In this document: piece after piece, positions 22,972 to 33,818 of the stretch
Position numbering within the stretch: the first letter of the stretch is position 1
Layout of the letters: each line of letters begins with the position of its first letter
From: an uncultured Gammaproteobacteria bacterium
GTDB taxonomy: Bacteria; Pseudomonadota; Gammaproteobacteria; HK1
Assembly (NCBI GenBank): GCA_958295465.1
Contig: OY282353.1
Coordinates: forward strand, 3,339,001 to 3,403,000
Direction of reading: 5' to 3'
DNA length: 64,000 nt
Notes under the pieces: model-generated
Database searches by the model: none
What the model was told of the DNA's origin: nothing
Seen by the model: only the letters and a program-made list of their open reading frames with translations
Translations under genes and position numbers: made by a program

Positions 22972-25146
22972 CTACCCCAGCCGCCGGCAGTCGGACACGT
23001 TCGGGAGCTGCGCGAGCCGGTCGAAGATGCGGCTGAGTTGCTCGACGTCGCGCACCTCGACGGTGATGCGCATGTCGACGATGTGGATGTCCGGATCGGT
23101 GTCGGAGTCCATCGTGACGATGTTGACACCTTCGTTCGACACCACCGTGGTCACGTCGCGCAGCAGACCCTTGCGGTCGTAGGCCTCGACGGCGATCTCC
23201 ACCGGCCAGGTCTCCTCCACCCCGCTGCTCCACGCCACGTCGATGAGCCGCGCCCGCTCCGAGCCGGCGAGGTCGAGCAGGTTGCGGCAGTCCGCGCGGT
23301 GGATGCTCACGCCGCGTCCCCGGGTGATGTAGCCCGTGATCGGATCGTTGGGCAGCGGCTTGCAGCACTGCGCCATCTGCGTGAGCAGATCGCCGACGCC
23401 GCTGATGCGCACGTTGCCGGTGCGTTTCCGGCGCCGCTTCGCAAGTCTCGGCGCCGGCGGCGGGGGCGCGGGCAGGTACGGCTGAAGCGCGCCCGCGAGC
23501 TGGGGCACGCTCACCTCTCCACGCCCCAGCGCGGCGAGAAAATCCTCGAACCTCGCCGCGTGGAACCGCTCCGCCAGCGCCTCGCGGGGCGGGTCCCCGA
23601 CCCCGAGCCGTTTCAGCTCCCGATCCCAGATTTCCTGTCCGTCGGCCACGTTGCGCTCGCGATCCTGGTGCTTGAACCAGTGCCGCACCTTCGCCCGCGA
23701 GCGGGCGCTGCCGAGGTAGCCGAGGTTCGGATTGAGCCAGTCGCGGCTCGGGCGCGGGTGCCGGGTGGTGAGCACCTCGATCCGGTCCCCCGAGCGCACC
23801 GTGTACGTCAGCGGCACGATCCGCCCGTCGACCTTCGCGCCCCGGCAGCGGTGGCCGACTTCGGTGTGGATCTGGTAGGCGAAGTCGAGCGGGGTCGAGC
23901 CGGCGGGGAGATCGACGATGTCGCCGCGCGGGGTGAACGCGTAGACCCGCTCCGACTCGATCTCCTTGCCGAGCGAAGCGAGCGGCGATCCGGCCTCGCC
24001 CGCTTCTTCATGGGTCTCCAGGAGTTGCCGCAGCCACCCGATGCGGGTGTCCAGCCCCGGCTCCGGACGCTGCGCGCCCTCCTTGTACCGCCAGTGCGCC
24101 GCGACCCCGAGCTCCGCCTGGCGGTGCATCTCGCGCGTACGGATCTGCACCTCCAGGGTCCGGCCGTCCGGGCCGACGACCGCGGTGTGCAGCGATCGGT
24201 AGCCGTTCGGCTTGGGGTTGGTCACGTAGTCGTCGAATTCGCGGGGAAGGTGCGTCCACAGCCCGTGTACGGTACCAAGGGCCGTGTAGCACTCGGCCTC
24301 GGTATCGACGAGCACGCGGATCGCACGCAGGTCGAACAACTGCTCGATGCCGGCCTGCTCGATGCCGAGCGATTTGCGCTGCATCTTGCGCCAGATGCTG
24401 TGGATGTGCTTGGCGCGGCCGATCACCTCGGCGTCGATCCCCGCGTGCCGGAGCCGGGCGCCGACCCGGTGCACGGCCTCCTCGACGTAGCGTTCACGAT
24501 CGACGCGCCTTTCGGCGAGCTGGGCGGCGATGGCCTTGTACGTCGCCGGGTCCGATTCGCGGAACGCGAGGTCTTCGATCTCCCACTTGTACTGCCAGAT
24601 GCCGAGGCGGCTCGCGAGCGGAGCGTAGAGCTCCAGGCCCTCACGGGCGAGGCGCTCCCGGTCCGCGCGCGGGCGGCCTCGCGCGGTGCGCAGCCGGTGC
24701 AGGGTCAGGGCGAGCTGCATGATCAGGATCCGTACGTCGTCGACGACGGCAAGCAGCAGCTTGCGCAGCCGCTCGGCCCGTGCCGCCCGGCTCGCGGACC
24801 CGGTATCCTCGGCCTGGATCGACCGCAGCTCGTCGAACCGCAAGAGCCCTTCGAGGAGGGTCACCGCCTTGTCGCCGAGATGCGCCCGCGCGGTGTCGAG
24901 CCCGACCAGGCCGCGCTCGACGAGAAGACCGGCGAGGCCCGCGGCGATGCAATCCACATCGAGGCCGAGCGCCGCGAGCATCTTTGCCGCCTCGGCCCAT
25001 CCCGCCGACTCCTCGGCCGGCACCGCGGCGGCGCCGGCCCGGCCCGCGACGGCGGCGAGTTCGCGCACCAGGTGCACCGCCTCGGATGCGGCGTCGTGCG
25101 CGGAACCGTGGGAACGCGTGATGGAGGCCGCGCCGCCCGTCTTCAT
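22972..25146 (-). CDS. relA: GTP pyrophosphokinase RelA
   Basis: 724 residues from MKTGGAASITRSHGSAHDAA. The N-terminal HD region lacks the HDxxED hydrolase motif (LLRFDELRSIQ and RLRKLLLAVVDDVRILIMQL, as in gammaproteobacterial RelA). The synthetase domain has NPKPNGYRSLHTAVVG and EVQIRTREMHRQAELGVAAH. A TGS domain (VYAFTPRGDIVDLPAGSTPL) and a C-terminal ACT domain follow. It makes (p)ppGpp on stalled ribosomes. An upstream in-frame start at 25446 would overlap the divergent rng promoter region and is not preferred. Confidence 0.93.
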   Translation of the reverse strand: MKTGGAASITRSHGSAHDAASEAVHLVRELAAVAGRAGAAAVPAEESAGWAEAAKMLAALGLDVDCIAAGLAGLLVERGLVGLDTARAHLGDKAVTLLEGLLRFDELRSIQAEDTGSASRAARAERLRKLLLAVVDDVRILIMQLALTLHRLRTARGRPRADRERLAREGLELYAPLASRLGIWQYKWEIEDLAFRESDPATYKAIAAQLAERRVDRERYVEEAVHRVGARLRHAGIDAEVIGRAKHIHSIWRKMQRKSLGIEQAGIEQLFDLRAIRVLVDTEAECYTALGTVHGLWTHLPREFDDYVTNPKPNGYRSLHTAVVGPDGRTLEVQIRTREMHRQAELGVAAHWRYKEGAQRPEPGLDTRIGWLRQLLETHEEAGEAGSPLASLGKEIESERVYAFTPRGDIVDLPAGSTPLDFAYQIHTEVGHRCRGAKVDGRIVPLTYTVRSGDRIEVLTTRHPRPSRDWLNPNLGYLGSARSRAKVRHWFKHQDRERNVADGQEIWDRELKRLGVGDPPREALAERFHAARFEDFLAALGRGEVSVPQLAGALQPYLPAPPPPAPRLAKRRRKRTGNVRISGVGDLLTQMAQCCKPLPNDPITGYITRGRGVSIHRADCRNLLDLAGSERARLIDVAWSSGVEETWPVEIAVEAYDRKGLLRDVTTVVSNEGVNIVTMDSDTDPDIHIVDMRITVEVRDVEQLSRIFDRLAQLPNVSDCRRLG

Positions 25147-25537
25147 GGGACGTTCCGATTGTTCATCGCCGTCATCATCCTCGATCGACGCCTCCGCCGC
25201 ATCGGGTCGGGATGGACGGACGGACCAAGATCGTTTCACGCCACGGTTCCGGACCGACAGGCCCGGATGACGGAACGGATGCCTATTGACGGCGCAGGCG
25301 GCGCGTACATGACGCACCACGGGCGCCGTGGTCGTCCGGCCTTCCGCCGGGGGCGAGAGGCTCAGCCCGCCTGACGTGGCCCTCGGGGGTCGGGGGCAGA
25401 CGTTGGCAGTACAAGGCGAACTCTCTACACTTCGGACCGTCGACATCCTGGATTGCGTAGCCGGGTCGAACCCGCCATTCGGCGGCTGGCGTCACGGCGG
25501 AGCCGCGGGCGGTACTGCCGGCGAGACGAGACGAGCC
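25147..25537. promoter_or_regulatory. Divergent relA/rng intergenic region
   Basis: 391 bp between two divergent housekeeping genes, which must contain both promoters. I could not assign convincing -35/-10 pairs by eye. ATTGACGGCGC near 25289 gives one TTGACG hexamer on the plus strand without a matched -10. No RNA gene or attenuator seen. Confidence 0.4.
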
Positions 25538-27109
25538 ATGAGCGCCGAGTTGCTGGTCAACGTCACCCCGCGCGAGATCAGGGTCGCGCTGATCGAGAGC
25601 GGCGTGCTCCAGGAGATCTTCATCGAGCGCGCGAACCGGCGCGGGCTCGTCGGGAACATCTACAAGGGCCGGGTGTGCCGCGTTCTCCCCGGCATGCAGG
25701 CCGCCTTCGTGGACATCGGGCTCGATCGCGCGGCGTTTCTTCACGTGTCGGACATCGCCGACGCGGACGCGCAGCAGGTGCGCGACACTCCTGTCTCCGG
25801 CCAGGGCAGCTCGGACCCGGCGAGAACGGAGCCGGTGTCGATGCTTCGCAACGGCGCGGCGATCACCGATCTCGTGCACGACGGACAGGAAGTGCTCGTG
25901 CAGGTCATCAAGGATCCGCTCGGCACCAAGGGAGCACGTCTCACCACCCACGTATCGATCCCCTCGTGCTACCTCGTCTTCATGCCCGGCAGGGCGACGA
26001 TCGGGGTGTCGCAGCGGATCGAGGACGAGGACGAACGCAGGCGGCTGCGCGATCTGGTGCGCGACAGCGCCCGGCGCGCCGCCGGTGAGAACGCCGGGCC
26101 TGGCGAAGACGACGGCAAGGATTGGGTCCCGGATGACGGGTACATCGTCCGCACCGCGGCGGAAGGGTGCACGGACGCGATCGTCGAGGCGGACATGGCG
26201 TTCCTGCGCAAGCTGTGGGCTTCGATCACCGGGCTTGCGGCGTCGGTCAACGGGCCGGGCATCGTGCACGAGGATCTGACCCTCGTCGTCCGGACCCTGC
26301 GCGAGCTGTCGTCCACCACCATCGAGAGGGTGCGAATCGACTCGCGTGAAACGCTGGAGCGCGTGCTCGACTTCACCGGCCGGTTCCAGCCCGAGATGAG
26401 CCCGCGCATCGAGCTCTACACGGACGAAGGACCCATCTTCGAGCTCTACGCGGTGGAGGACGAGATCCGGAGAGCCCTGCACCGCAAGGTGCAGCTCAAG
26501 TCGGGCGGGCACATCGTGATCGACCAGACCGAGGCGATGACCACCGTCGACGTCAACACCGGCGGATTCGTCGGGCATCGCAACTTCGACGAGACGATCT
26601 TCAAGACCAACCTCGAAGCGGCCCAGACCATCGCGCGGCAGCTCCGCCTGCGCAACCTCGGGGGCATCATCATCATCGACTTCATCGACATGGGCAACGA
26701 GACGCACAAGCGCCAGGTGCTCCGCGCGCTCGAGAAGGCGCTCGCCCGTGACCACACCCGGACCCACATCAGCAACGTGTCGCCGCTCGGCCTGGTGGAG
26801 ATGACGCGCAAGCGTACGCGCGAGAGCCTGGAGCACGTGCTGTGCGATCCATGCCCGACCTGCAACGCACGGGGCTCGATCAAGTCCGCCGACACCGTGT
26901 GCTACGAGATCTTCCGCGAGATCCTGCGCGAAGCGCGCCAGTTCGATACCGAACGCCTGCTCGTCATCGCGTCGCCCGAGGTCACCGATCAGCTCGTCGA
27001 CGAGGAATCATCGGCCTTTGCGGAACTCGAGGCGTTCATAGGAAAACCCATCACGCTGCAGGTCGAGAGCTTGTACTCGCGCGAGCAATACGACGTCGTG
27101 CTGATGTGA
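25538..27109 (+). CDS. rng: Ribonuclease G
   Basis: 523 residues starting MSAELLVNVTPREIRVALIE. The S1 domain region reads GNIYKGRVCRVLPGMQAAFV. The catalytic core includes EAMTTVDVNTGGFVG and LRNLGGIIIIDFIDM, and the zinc-link is CDPCPTCNARG. RNase G matures 16S rRNA 5' ends and degrades some mRNAs. An insert around DADAQQVRDTPVSGQGSS lies in the S1 region. The start was chosen by similarity; in-frame sequence upstream is not conserved. yhdP follows downstream, as is usual in gammaproteobacteria. Confidence 0.95.
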   Translation: MSAELLVNVTPREIRVALIESGVLQEIFIERANRRGLVGNIYKGRVCRVLPGMQAAFVDIGLDRAAFLHVSDIADADAQQVRDTPVSGQGSSDPARTEPVSMLRNGAAITDLVHDGQEVLVQVIKDPLGTKGARLTTHVSIPSCYLVFMPGRATIGVSQRIEDEDERRRLRDLVRDSARRAAGENAGPGEDDGKDWVPDDGYIVRTAAEGCTDAIVEADMAFLRKLWASITGLAASVNGPGIVHEDLTLVVRTLRELSSTTIERVRIDSRETLERVLDFTGRFQPEMSPRIELYTDEGPIFELYAVEDEIRRALHRKVQLKSGGHIVIDQTEAMTTVDVNTGGFVGHRNFDETIFKTNLEAAQTIARQLRLRNLGGIIIIDFIDMGNETHKRQVLRALEKALARDHTRTHISNVSPLGLVEMTRKRTRESLEHVLCDPCPTCNARGSIKSADTVCYEIFREILREARQFDTERLLVIASPEVTDQLVDEESSAFAELEAFIGKPITLQVESLYSREQYDVVLM

Positions 27110-27369
27110 CCGGCTCGCATGGAACAGACCCGTTCCTCGCCCGTCAGCGCATTGGGCGTGGACGCGACCGCGCCAGCGATCGCATGCTCGCATCCTCTCC
27201 GCCCACGCCGGGCGTCGGGGACCACCGCCGCCAATGACCCGACGCCGGTGAGCGAGTCGGGCCTCCCTTCCTTCCGGGAGACGAGACGGGGACGGAGCAT
27301 GGAACCGGGAGCGCGGAAACGAAGCCGCCGCCGCGGCGCGGGCCGTCGCGCGCCCACCCCCGGCAAGTC

Positions 27370-30300
27370 ATGAGCGCCGGCGTGCAGCCCCCGCGCGGTA
27401 CGGACAGGCTCGGCCGCAAGCTGTTGCGCTCGTGCGCATACGCGCTGGCCGGCATCGCCCTGCTCGGCGCCACCACGCTTGCCGGGCTGCGGGTATTCCT
27501 CCCCGAGCTCGGGCACTATCGTCCGGAGATCGAGGCGTGGCTGAGCCGTATCGCCGATCGGCAGGTCGAGTTCGGAACGGTCGACGCCTACTGGCGCGGC
27601 TGGACACCGGTATTTCGAATCAAGGACGTGCGGATCGCCGGCAACGAGGCCGCGGCAGGCGCACCGGCGGAGCCTTCGATCCGGCTCGCCGATCTCAGGT
27701 TCTCGATCGACCCGCTCGATCTTCTCCGGTCAGGAGTCTTCCAACCACGCGAGATTGTTGCCAGCGGTGCGTCGCTCATCGTCGTGCGGCGGCCCGACGG
27801 AACGTTTGAGGTCGAAGGACTCGGAGAGCTCGCACCGGCCGGACCGCGGGAAGGTGACGGTCTCGCCCGGTGGATACCGGCTCAGGAAAGAATCTCGCTG
27901 TCCGCGTCGAGCATCCTCTGGATCGATGAAGGGCACGGCCGGCACCCGCTGCCGCTCGACGGCGTGGCCCTGCATCTGGAGCCCGTGGGCGATCGGTATC
28001 GCATCTCCGGCTCGTTCGAGCCTCCCGAGGCCGGCCGGGTCGACTTCGCGGTGGACATGGCCGGCGATGCTCTCACTCCGTCATGGACCGGCGAAGCCTA
28101 CGTCGCCGCCCGCGACGTGGATGTCGCCCGCCTTGGCCTCGACGCCCTGCGGCCGGAGACGGAGGAAGTCTCCGGAATCATCTCCGGCCAGGTATGGAGC
28201 ACTTGGCAAGATGGCCGGTTCGTCGAGGCCGAGGGAACGATCCAGGCTCGATCACCGGGCGTCGTGCACGAAGGGAGCTGGCGAAGGCTCGACGAGGCGA
28301 GCGCTTCGTTCAAGGCCGAGCGCGGCCCGGAGGGCTGGACGCTCGCCGTGCGTGACCTCGCCGTCGCCACGTCCGGCGGGGTCTGGCCTCCCTCCAGCGG
28401 CAGGATGAAGTGGACGCCGCCGCGCGACGGCCGCGACGGCGCGCTGGTGGTCAACGCGGAGCTCGCGCGTATCGAGGATCTCCTGGCGCTGGCCGCACCG
28501 CATGGCGATGCGTCGGGCCCGGTGCCGGATATCCTGATCGAAGCCGTTCCGCGCGGCGTGATCGAGGACCTCCGCGTCTCGGTACCGGTCACGGATCGCG
28601 TCGAGTTCGAACGCGCCCGGGCCAGCGGCCGGTTCACCCGCCTGCACATCGGTCCGGAAGGCTGGCCGATCTCCGTCCATGCGGCCGGTGGGCGGTTCGA
28701 GGCGAGTAGGCGGGGGATGGTGGCAGAGGTGGAGACCGGAGGCCTCCGTCTGAGCGCCCCGGACTGGCTTGCACGACCCTTGGAGGGTGAGAAGCTCGCC
28801 GGCGCCTTCGCCGCCGTTCGGTTGCCGGAGGGCTTTCGGATGCGATTCGACGGAGCGAGCCGCACCGTCGAGTGGGGAAGGATCGCTGCGGAAGGCCGGA
28901 TGTTCGAGCCTCGGGACGGGAGCCCGCCCGAGTTGAGCGTCGCCTTGTCTCTGGACGCATCGCAAATCGCCGCGGTCCGTGCCTTGCTCGCGGATCGGGT
29001 GGTGCCGGGGCCGGCGTCGCGCTGGCTCGACTCGGCCGTGCCGTACGGCGACGTCCGCGGGGCGCGGTTGACCTTCGATGGCCGCCTGCCGGAGATGCCG
29101 TCCGGCGCCGACGCCGGCACCGGGGCAGGCGCCGGGGCAGGCACACTCGACGCCGCCTCGGAGCAATTCCGAACAGAAAATGGCGCACGGCCCGGCGCCG
29201 GAACGCTCGACGTCACAGCGGAGCTCGTCGTGCCGGTGCTCGGCTACGCCCGCGACTGGCCGGAGATCACGGACGTGTCGGCCAAAGTGCGATTCGACGG
29301 ACGGCGTCTCGACGTGCGCCTGGAATCGGGACGCATCCTCGGATTGGACGTCCGCGAGGGCAGGGTCACCATCGAAGACCTGGGCGCCGAGGCGCCGGTG
29401 GCGCAGGTCGAGGCCCGTATCGAGGGCGCGAGCGCCAACGTCGTGCGCTTCCTCGCCGAGAGCCCTCTGCGGGCACGGTTCACGCCGGCGATCGACCACT
29501 TCGCGATACACGGCGACAGCACCATCGACCTGGAGCTTGCGATTCCCCTGGACGGGGACGGCCGGTCGATCACCGTCGACGGCAGGATCGCCCTCGACGA
29601 CAACCGGATCGACGTCCCGGGGCTTCATCGAGGGCTGGCGGCGGTGAACGGCACGATTGTGTTCGACGGCGCCTCGGTCGAATCCGACGGCATCACCGCG
29701 ACCTGGCTCGGTGAACCGCTCCGCGCCGTCATCGGCGCTTCTCCCGAAGTGCCGGACGCGACGCGCCTGCTCGTCCACGGACGCCTGACGCCACGCCTGC
29801 TGGCCGCGTATCTCCACGATGCCGGCCTCGTCGAGACGACACGGCCCGGCGACTCTCCCCTCCTCGCGCGGGTCCGCGGCGAGGCGGCCTGGAACGCAGC
29901 CCTCGACGTCCCGCACGCCGGAGGCACAAGGCCGGTGAAGCTGCGCATCGCCAGCGATCTGGCAGGCCTCTCGCTGGATCTCCCGCCACCGTTCGGCAAG
30001 GCGAAGGGGGCCGCGCGCATGCTCGGCATCGGCAGCCATGTCACCCCCGGTGTGGAAAGCATCACCGAGGTCCGCTACGGCGACCTTGCGAGTGCGGCGC
30101 TGCGGCTTGTCCGGGACCGGGACGCCGGCAGACTCCGGATCGAGCGCGGCGCGATCCGTGTCGGCGCCGGTGACGCGGCGCTTCCCGACACGCCCGGCAT
30201 GACCGTGCACGGCGCACTGCCGGTGCTCGATACCGGCGCATGGGGCACGTTCCTCGAAGACGCCACCGCCCACCGCACGCCGGGCGCCGACGCCTCATGG

Positions 30301-31407
30301 CTCGGCCACGTGCGGGAGGTGTCGGTCGACGCCGGGTCGGTGACCGCGCTCGGGGCTCGATTTCCCGAAACCCGGATACGAGTCGCGCACGGCGCCGGTG
30401 GGGATTTGCGCCTGGACCTTGCCGGCCCTCATCTGGAAGGCGTGGTGCGGATCCCTCCCGACCCGGGCGCCGAACCCGTGACCGCGGACCTGGAGCGCTT
30501 CGTGCTGGAACCCGGCTTCACCGGAGCCGGGAACGCACCGCATCGCCTCGACCCTCGCGCCTTGCCCGCCCTGTCGTTCTCGGCCCGGCGCTTCGTCTTC
30601 GGCGATGTCGATCTCGGACACGTCAGCTTCACCACCGCGCCCTCCGAGCACGGAATGCAGCTCGAACGGCTCGACGTGCGAGCCGGCTCGTTCGAGGGCG
30701 AGGCGACCGGGAGCTGGTCGGTCGCCGAAGAGGAGCACCGCACCGAGTTCAACACGAGGATCTACGGCGACGACCTCGGGCGGATGCTCGATTCGCTGGG
30801 ATTCGACGGCAGCGGGGTGGCGGGAGGAAAGACGAACATCTCGTTGGATGGCTCATGGACGGGAGCGCCGGCCGACTTCGCGCTGGAGCGGCTGACCGGC
30901 GTCATGCATTTCCTGTCCACCGACGGGCGCCTGACCCGGCTCGAACCCGGCGTGACCGGACGCGCGTTCGGGCTGCTCACCGTCACGTCGCTGCCGCGCC
31001 GCCTCATCCTCGATTTCAGCGATGTCTTCAAGGACGGTTTCAGGTACGACCGGATCGACGGCAGCTTCGCGATCGAGAACGGCAACGCCCATACGAGCGA
31101 TCTGTTCATGGAGAGCGACACCGCACGGTTCGAGGTGGCAGGACGCACCGGGCTCGTAAGCGAGGACTACGACAAGCACGTGACCGTCATTCCGAAGATC
31201 TCGTCCAGCCTGCCCCTCCTGGGCCCGGCCCTCCTGAGCACGCCCCTCCTGAGCCCGGCCCTCCTGTCGGCATGGTTTGCACAGAAGCTCTTCGACCGCA
31301 GCAACGTCTTCGACAAGGCATTCGCCTACCGGTACACGGTGACCGGCACCTGGGACGAGCCCGTGGTGGAGTTGACCTGGAAGCGACAGAGCGACGACAG
31401 GGAATAG
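27370..31407 (+). CDS. yhdP: YhdP family AsmA-like envelope protein
   Basis: 1345 residues. One N-terminal transmembrane helix (CAYALAGIALLGATTLAGLR) is followed by VFLPELGHYRPEIEAWLSRI and an extended beta-rich region. The C-terminus has GRAFGLLTVTSLPRRLILDF and FRYDRIDGSFAIENGNAHTS, the TIGR02099/YhdP signature. In E. coli the homologue is a large periplasm-spanning protein implicated in phospholipid transport to the outer membrane. Length is close to the family (about 1270). A small low-complexity insert (GADAGTGAGAGAGT) lies mid-protein. 260 bp separates it from rng. Confidence 0.93.
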   Translation: MSAGVQPPRGTDRLGRKLLRSCAYALAGIALLGATTLAGLRVFLPELGHYRPEIEAWLSRIADRQVEFGTVDAYWRGWTPVFRIKDVRIAGNEAAAGAPAEPSIRLADLRFSIDPLDLLRSGVFQPREIVASGASLIVVRRPDGTFEVEGLGELAPAGPREGDGLARWIPAQERISLSASSILWIDEGHGRHPLPLDGVALHLEPVGDRYRISGSFEPPEAGRVDFAVDMAGDALTPSWTGEAYVAARDVDVARLGLDALRPETEEVSGIISGQVWSTWQDGRFVEAEGTIQARSPGVVHEGSWRRLDEASASFKAERGPEGWTLAVRDLAVATSGGVWPPSSGRMKWTPPRDGRDGALVVNAELARIEDLLALAAPHGDASGPVPDILIEAVPRGVIEDLRVSVPVTDRVEFERARASGRFTRLHIGPEGWPISVHAAGGRFEASRRGMVAEVETGGLRLSAPDWLARPLEGEKLAGAFAAVRLPEGFRMRFDGASRTVEWGRIAAEGRMFEPRDGSPPELSVALSLDASQIAAVRALLADRVVPGPASRWLDSAVPYGDVRGARLTFDGRLPEMPSGADAGTGAGAGAGTLDAASEQFRTENGARPGAGTLDVTAELVVPVLGYARDWPEITDVSAKVRFDGRRLDVRLESGRILGLDVREGRVTIEDLGAEAPVAQVEARIEGASANVVRFLAESPLRARFTPAIDHFAIHGDSTIDLELAIPLDGDGRSITVDGRIALDDNRIDVPGLHRGLAAVNGTIVFDGASVESDGITATWLGEPLRAVIGASPEVPDATRLLVHGRLTPRLLAAYLHDAGLVETTRPGDSPLLARVRGEAAWNAALDVPHAGGTRPVKLRIASDLAGLSLDLPPPFGKAKGAARMLGIGSHVTPGVESITEVRYGDLASAALRLVRDRDAGRLRIERGAIRVGAGDAALPDTPGMTVHGALPVLDTGAWGTFLEDATAHRTPGADASWLGHVREVSVDAGSVTALGARFPETRIRVAHGAGGDLRLDLAGPHLEGVVRIPPDPGAEPVTADLERFVLEPGFTGAGNAPHRLDPRALPALSFSARRFVFGDVDLGHVSFTTAPSEHGMQLERLDVRAGSFEGEATGSWSVAEEEHRTEFNTRIYGDDLGRMLDSLGFDGSGVAGGKTNISLDGSWTGAPADFALERLTGVMHFLSTDGRLTRLEPGVTGRAFGLLTVTSLPRRLILDFSDVFKDGFRYDRIDGSFAIENGNAHTSDLFMESDTARFEVAGRTGLVSEDYDKHVTVIPKISSSLPLLGPALLSTPLLSPALLSAWFAQKLFDRSNVFDKAFAYRYTVTGTWDEPVVELTWKRQSDDRE

Positions 31408-31726
31408 GATGTTCGCATCCGCCGTCTCTCGGCGACGGCGCCGGACCGTTCGATGCAGGTGGCGTGCGGCGGCATCATCGCGATGAGGGGCTGGCGCAGC
31501 CCCGATGTCGCCTTCGACCCGAAATAGCCCACTCGCGCAGCCCTACCGCCTGGACAGGAACCGCGTCTTGGCGACACCTTGACAATGTCGCCAAGATGGC
31601 GTGAGTAGCTACGACAAAACAACACTTTATCGACTACACCACTATCGACCCGCACGGATTCGTGCGTGGCGGGCGCTGATGAAGGTCTTTTCCCGAGGGC
31701 TTGCGCTCTCGTGTCCCGGAGTCCCG
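31408..31726. other. Convergent spacer with two hairpins
   Basis: No gene. Between yhdP and the convergent ABC transporter operon lie two inverted repeats. GGGGCT/AGCCCC (31487-31503, 5-nt loop) and TCTTGGCGAC/GTCGCCAAGA (31566-31596, 10-bp arms, 11-nt loop) could end the two transcripts. Neither is followed by a clear T-run, so they are candidates only. Confidence 0.45.
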
Positions 31727-32466
<740 letters not shown>

Positions 32467-32470
<4 letters not shown>

Positions 32471-32718
32471 CGGCACGACCTCCTTGCGTTCTGGTCACGG
32501 CCGGCCGGGACCGGCGGTTCGGAGCCGCCGGCGAGCGAGCCGGCGGAGGATGGGTTCGCGACGGATCGCATGCGCGAGCGTCCGCCGGCGCCCGGCGGCC
32601 CCGGCGGCAGGGAGCCGGCCCGCGCCGCCTTCCGATCCGGGACCCGAGTGATGCGAGGCCGACGCCGCGCCGAACGCGCGCCCGTTCCCGCTCTACCCGC
32701 CTTCGATCGATTGGTCAT
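32467..32718 (-). other. 83-codon frame overlapping both neighbouring genes (ATGA and GTGA)
   Basis: ATG at 32718 overlaps the permease stop (ATGA) and the TGA at 32469-32467 overlaps the ATPase GTG. The product (MTNRSKAGRAGTGARSARRR, then Pro/Gly/Arg-rich) has no family resemblance and looks like spacer sequence read as protein. It may exist to keep translation coupled across an expanded spacer. I do not claim a functional protein. Confidence 0.4.
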
Positions 32719-33602
32719 CGATCGACCGCCATGCGCCGCTCCATCCAGTCGAACAGCAGCGCACAGAAATAGCACACGCAGAAGTACAGACCGGCCACCG
32801 TGATCCACACCTCGAACACGCGCGTCGTCGACACCGCGGTCTCGATCGCGAGGAAGGTCAGCTCCTGGATCGAGATCAGCGACACGATCGACGAATCCTT
32901 CACCAGCGTGATGAACTGCCCGGCCAGCGGCGGAACCACCCGCTGCACCGCCTGGGGAAGGATCACGTAGCGCATGAGCTTGAGACGCGAGAGCCCGATG
33001 CTCAGGCCGGCCTCGGTCTGCGTCTTCGGGATGGACTGGATTCCGGCCCGCACGATCTCGGTCACGTACGCGCCCTCGAACATGGCGAGGCAGATGACGC
33101 CCGAAATCACGTTGGAGATGAGCTTCGGAGGTCCGAACAGGAATTCCAGCCAGGCCAGCGTCTCCGGCGAGGCGCTGCGCACGAGCTCCTCGATGCCGAG
33201 CAGGGGCATGATCTGGCTGCTGATGAAGAAGTAGAAGATGAAGATGAAGACCAGCGGCGGGACGTTGCGGATCAGCTCGACGTAGACCCGGCTCAGCAGG
33301 CGCGGAAACAGGCGCCGGCTGGTGCGCATGATCCCGAACACCACGCCGATGAGCGCGGCCAGCACGATGCTCCACAGCGCGAGCCGGATCGTCGTGTAGA
33401 GCCCCTGCATCAACAGGTTCGCGACCCACCGCTGCTGCTCCTCGTCCCACCGGTACAGGTAGTGCGGAATGACGGCCCAGTCCCAGCGGTACTCCAGCAC
33501 CGAATCGACGCGGTACCAGACGTACGCGACGGCCGCGATCAGGATCGCGAAGACCACGTAGTCCATCCACCCGAGACGGGGCGTTCCGCGTCGTGCGGTC
33601 AT
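32715..33602 (-). CDS. Polar amino-acid ABC transporter permease (AapM/GltK-like)
   Basis: 295 residues. An N-terminal membrane anchor (MDYVVFAILIAAVAYVWYRV) precedes the permease core with VELIRNVPPLVFIFIFYFF, MFEGAYVTEIVRAGIQSIP and LPQAVQRVVPPLAGQFITLV (EAA-type loop). Inner-membrane subunit for glutamate/aspartate-like or general L-amino acids. The ATG at 33602 is the last of three tandem near-copies of the same start region (71-bp period), each linked to the next by an ATGA overlap. Confidence 0.93.
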   Translation of the reverse strand: MTARRGTPRLGWMDYVVFAILIAAVAYVWYRVDSVLEYRWDWAVIPHYLYRWDEEQQRWVANLLMQGLYTTIRLALWSIVLAALIGVVFGIMRTSRRLFPRLLSRVYVELIRNVPPLVFIFIFYFFISSQIMPLLGIEELVRSASPETLAWLEFLFGPPKLISNVISGVICLAMFEGAYVTEIVRAGIQSIPKTQTEAGLSIGLSRLKLMRYVILPQAVQRVVPPLAGQFITLVKDSSIVSLISIQELTFLAIETAVSTTRVFEVWITVAGLYFCVCYFCALLFDWMERRMAVDR

Positions 33603-33775
33603 GGATCCGGTCCGTGGAGGAAGCGCGCCGTCACCGCTACCGCGGGACGTGTGGTTCCGCGCCGTGCGGTCATGGGTCCGATCCGAGGAGGAAACGCGCC
33701 ATCGCCGCCACCGGAAGAGGTGTGGTTCCGAGCCGCGAGGTCATGGGTCTCGTCCGGGGAGGGGACCGGCGCCGG
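33583..33775. repeat. 71-bp tandem repeats carrying copies of the permease start
   Basis: Copies begin at 33583, 33654 and 33725 (last one partial). Shared sequence includes GTGCGGTCATGG and GGAAGCGCGCC-like parts. On the minus strand each copy has an ATG. ATG 33744 reads MTSRLGTTPLPVAAMARFLL to a TGA at 33672-33670 overlapping ATG 33673. ATG 33673 reads MTARRGTTRPAVAVTARFLH to a TGA at 33601-33599 overlapping the permease ATG at 33602. The period is 2 modulo 3, which is exactly what recreates ATGA at every junction. Confidence 0.9.
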
Positions 33776-33818
33776 ACGGCGCCGGTCCCGCCGGAGGGGT
33801 CACCGGGCCGGGACGGGG

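Noticed and set aside
25283-26836. 517-codon frame antisense to rng
   Set aside because: It is a shadow of a conserved RNase G gene with no independent motif or ribosome-binding site.
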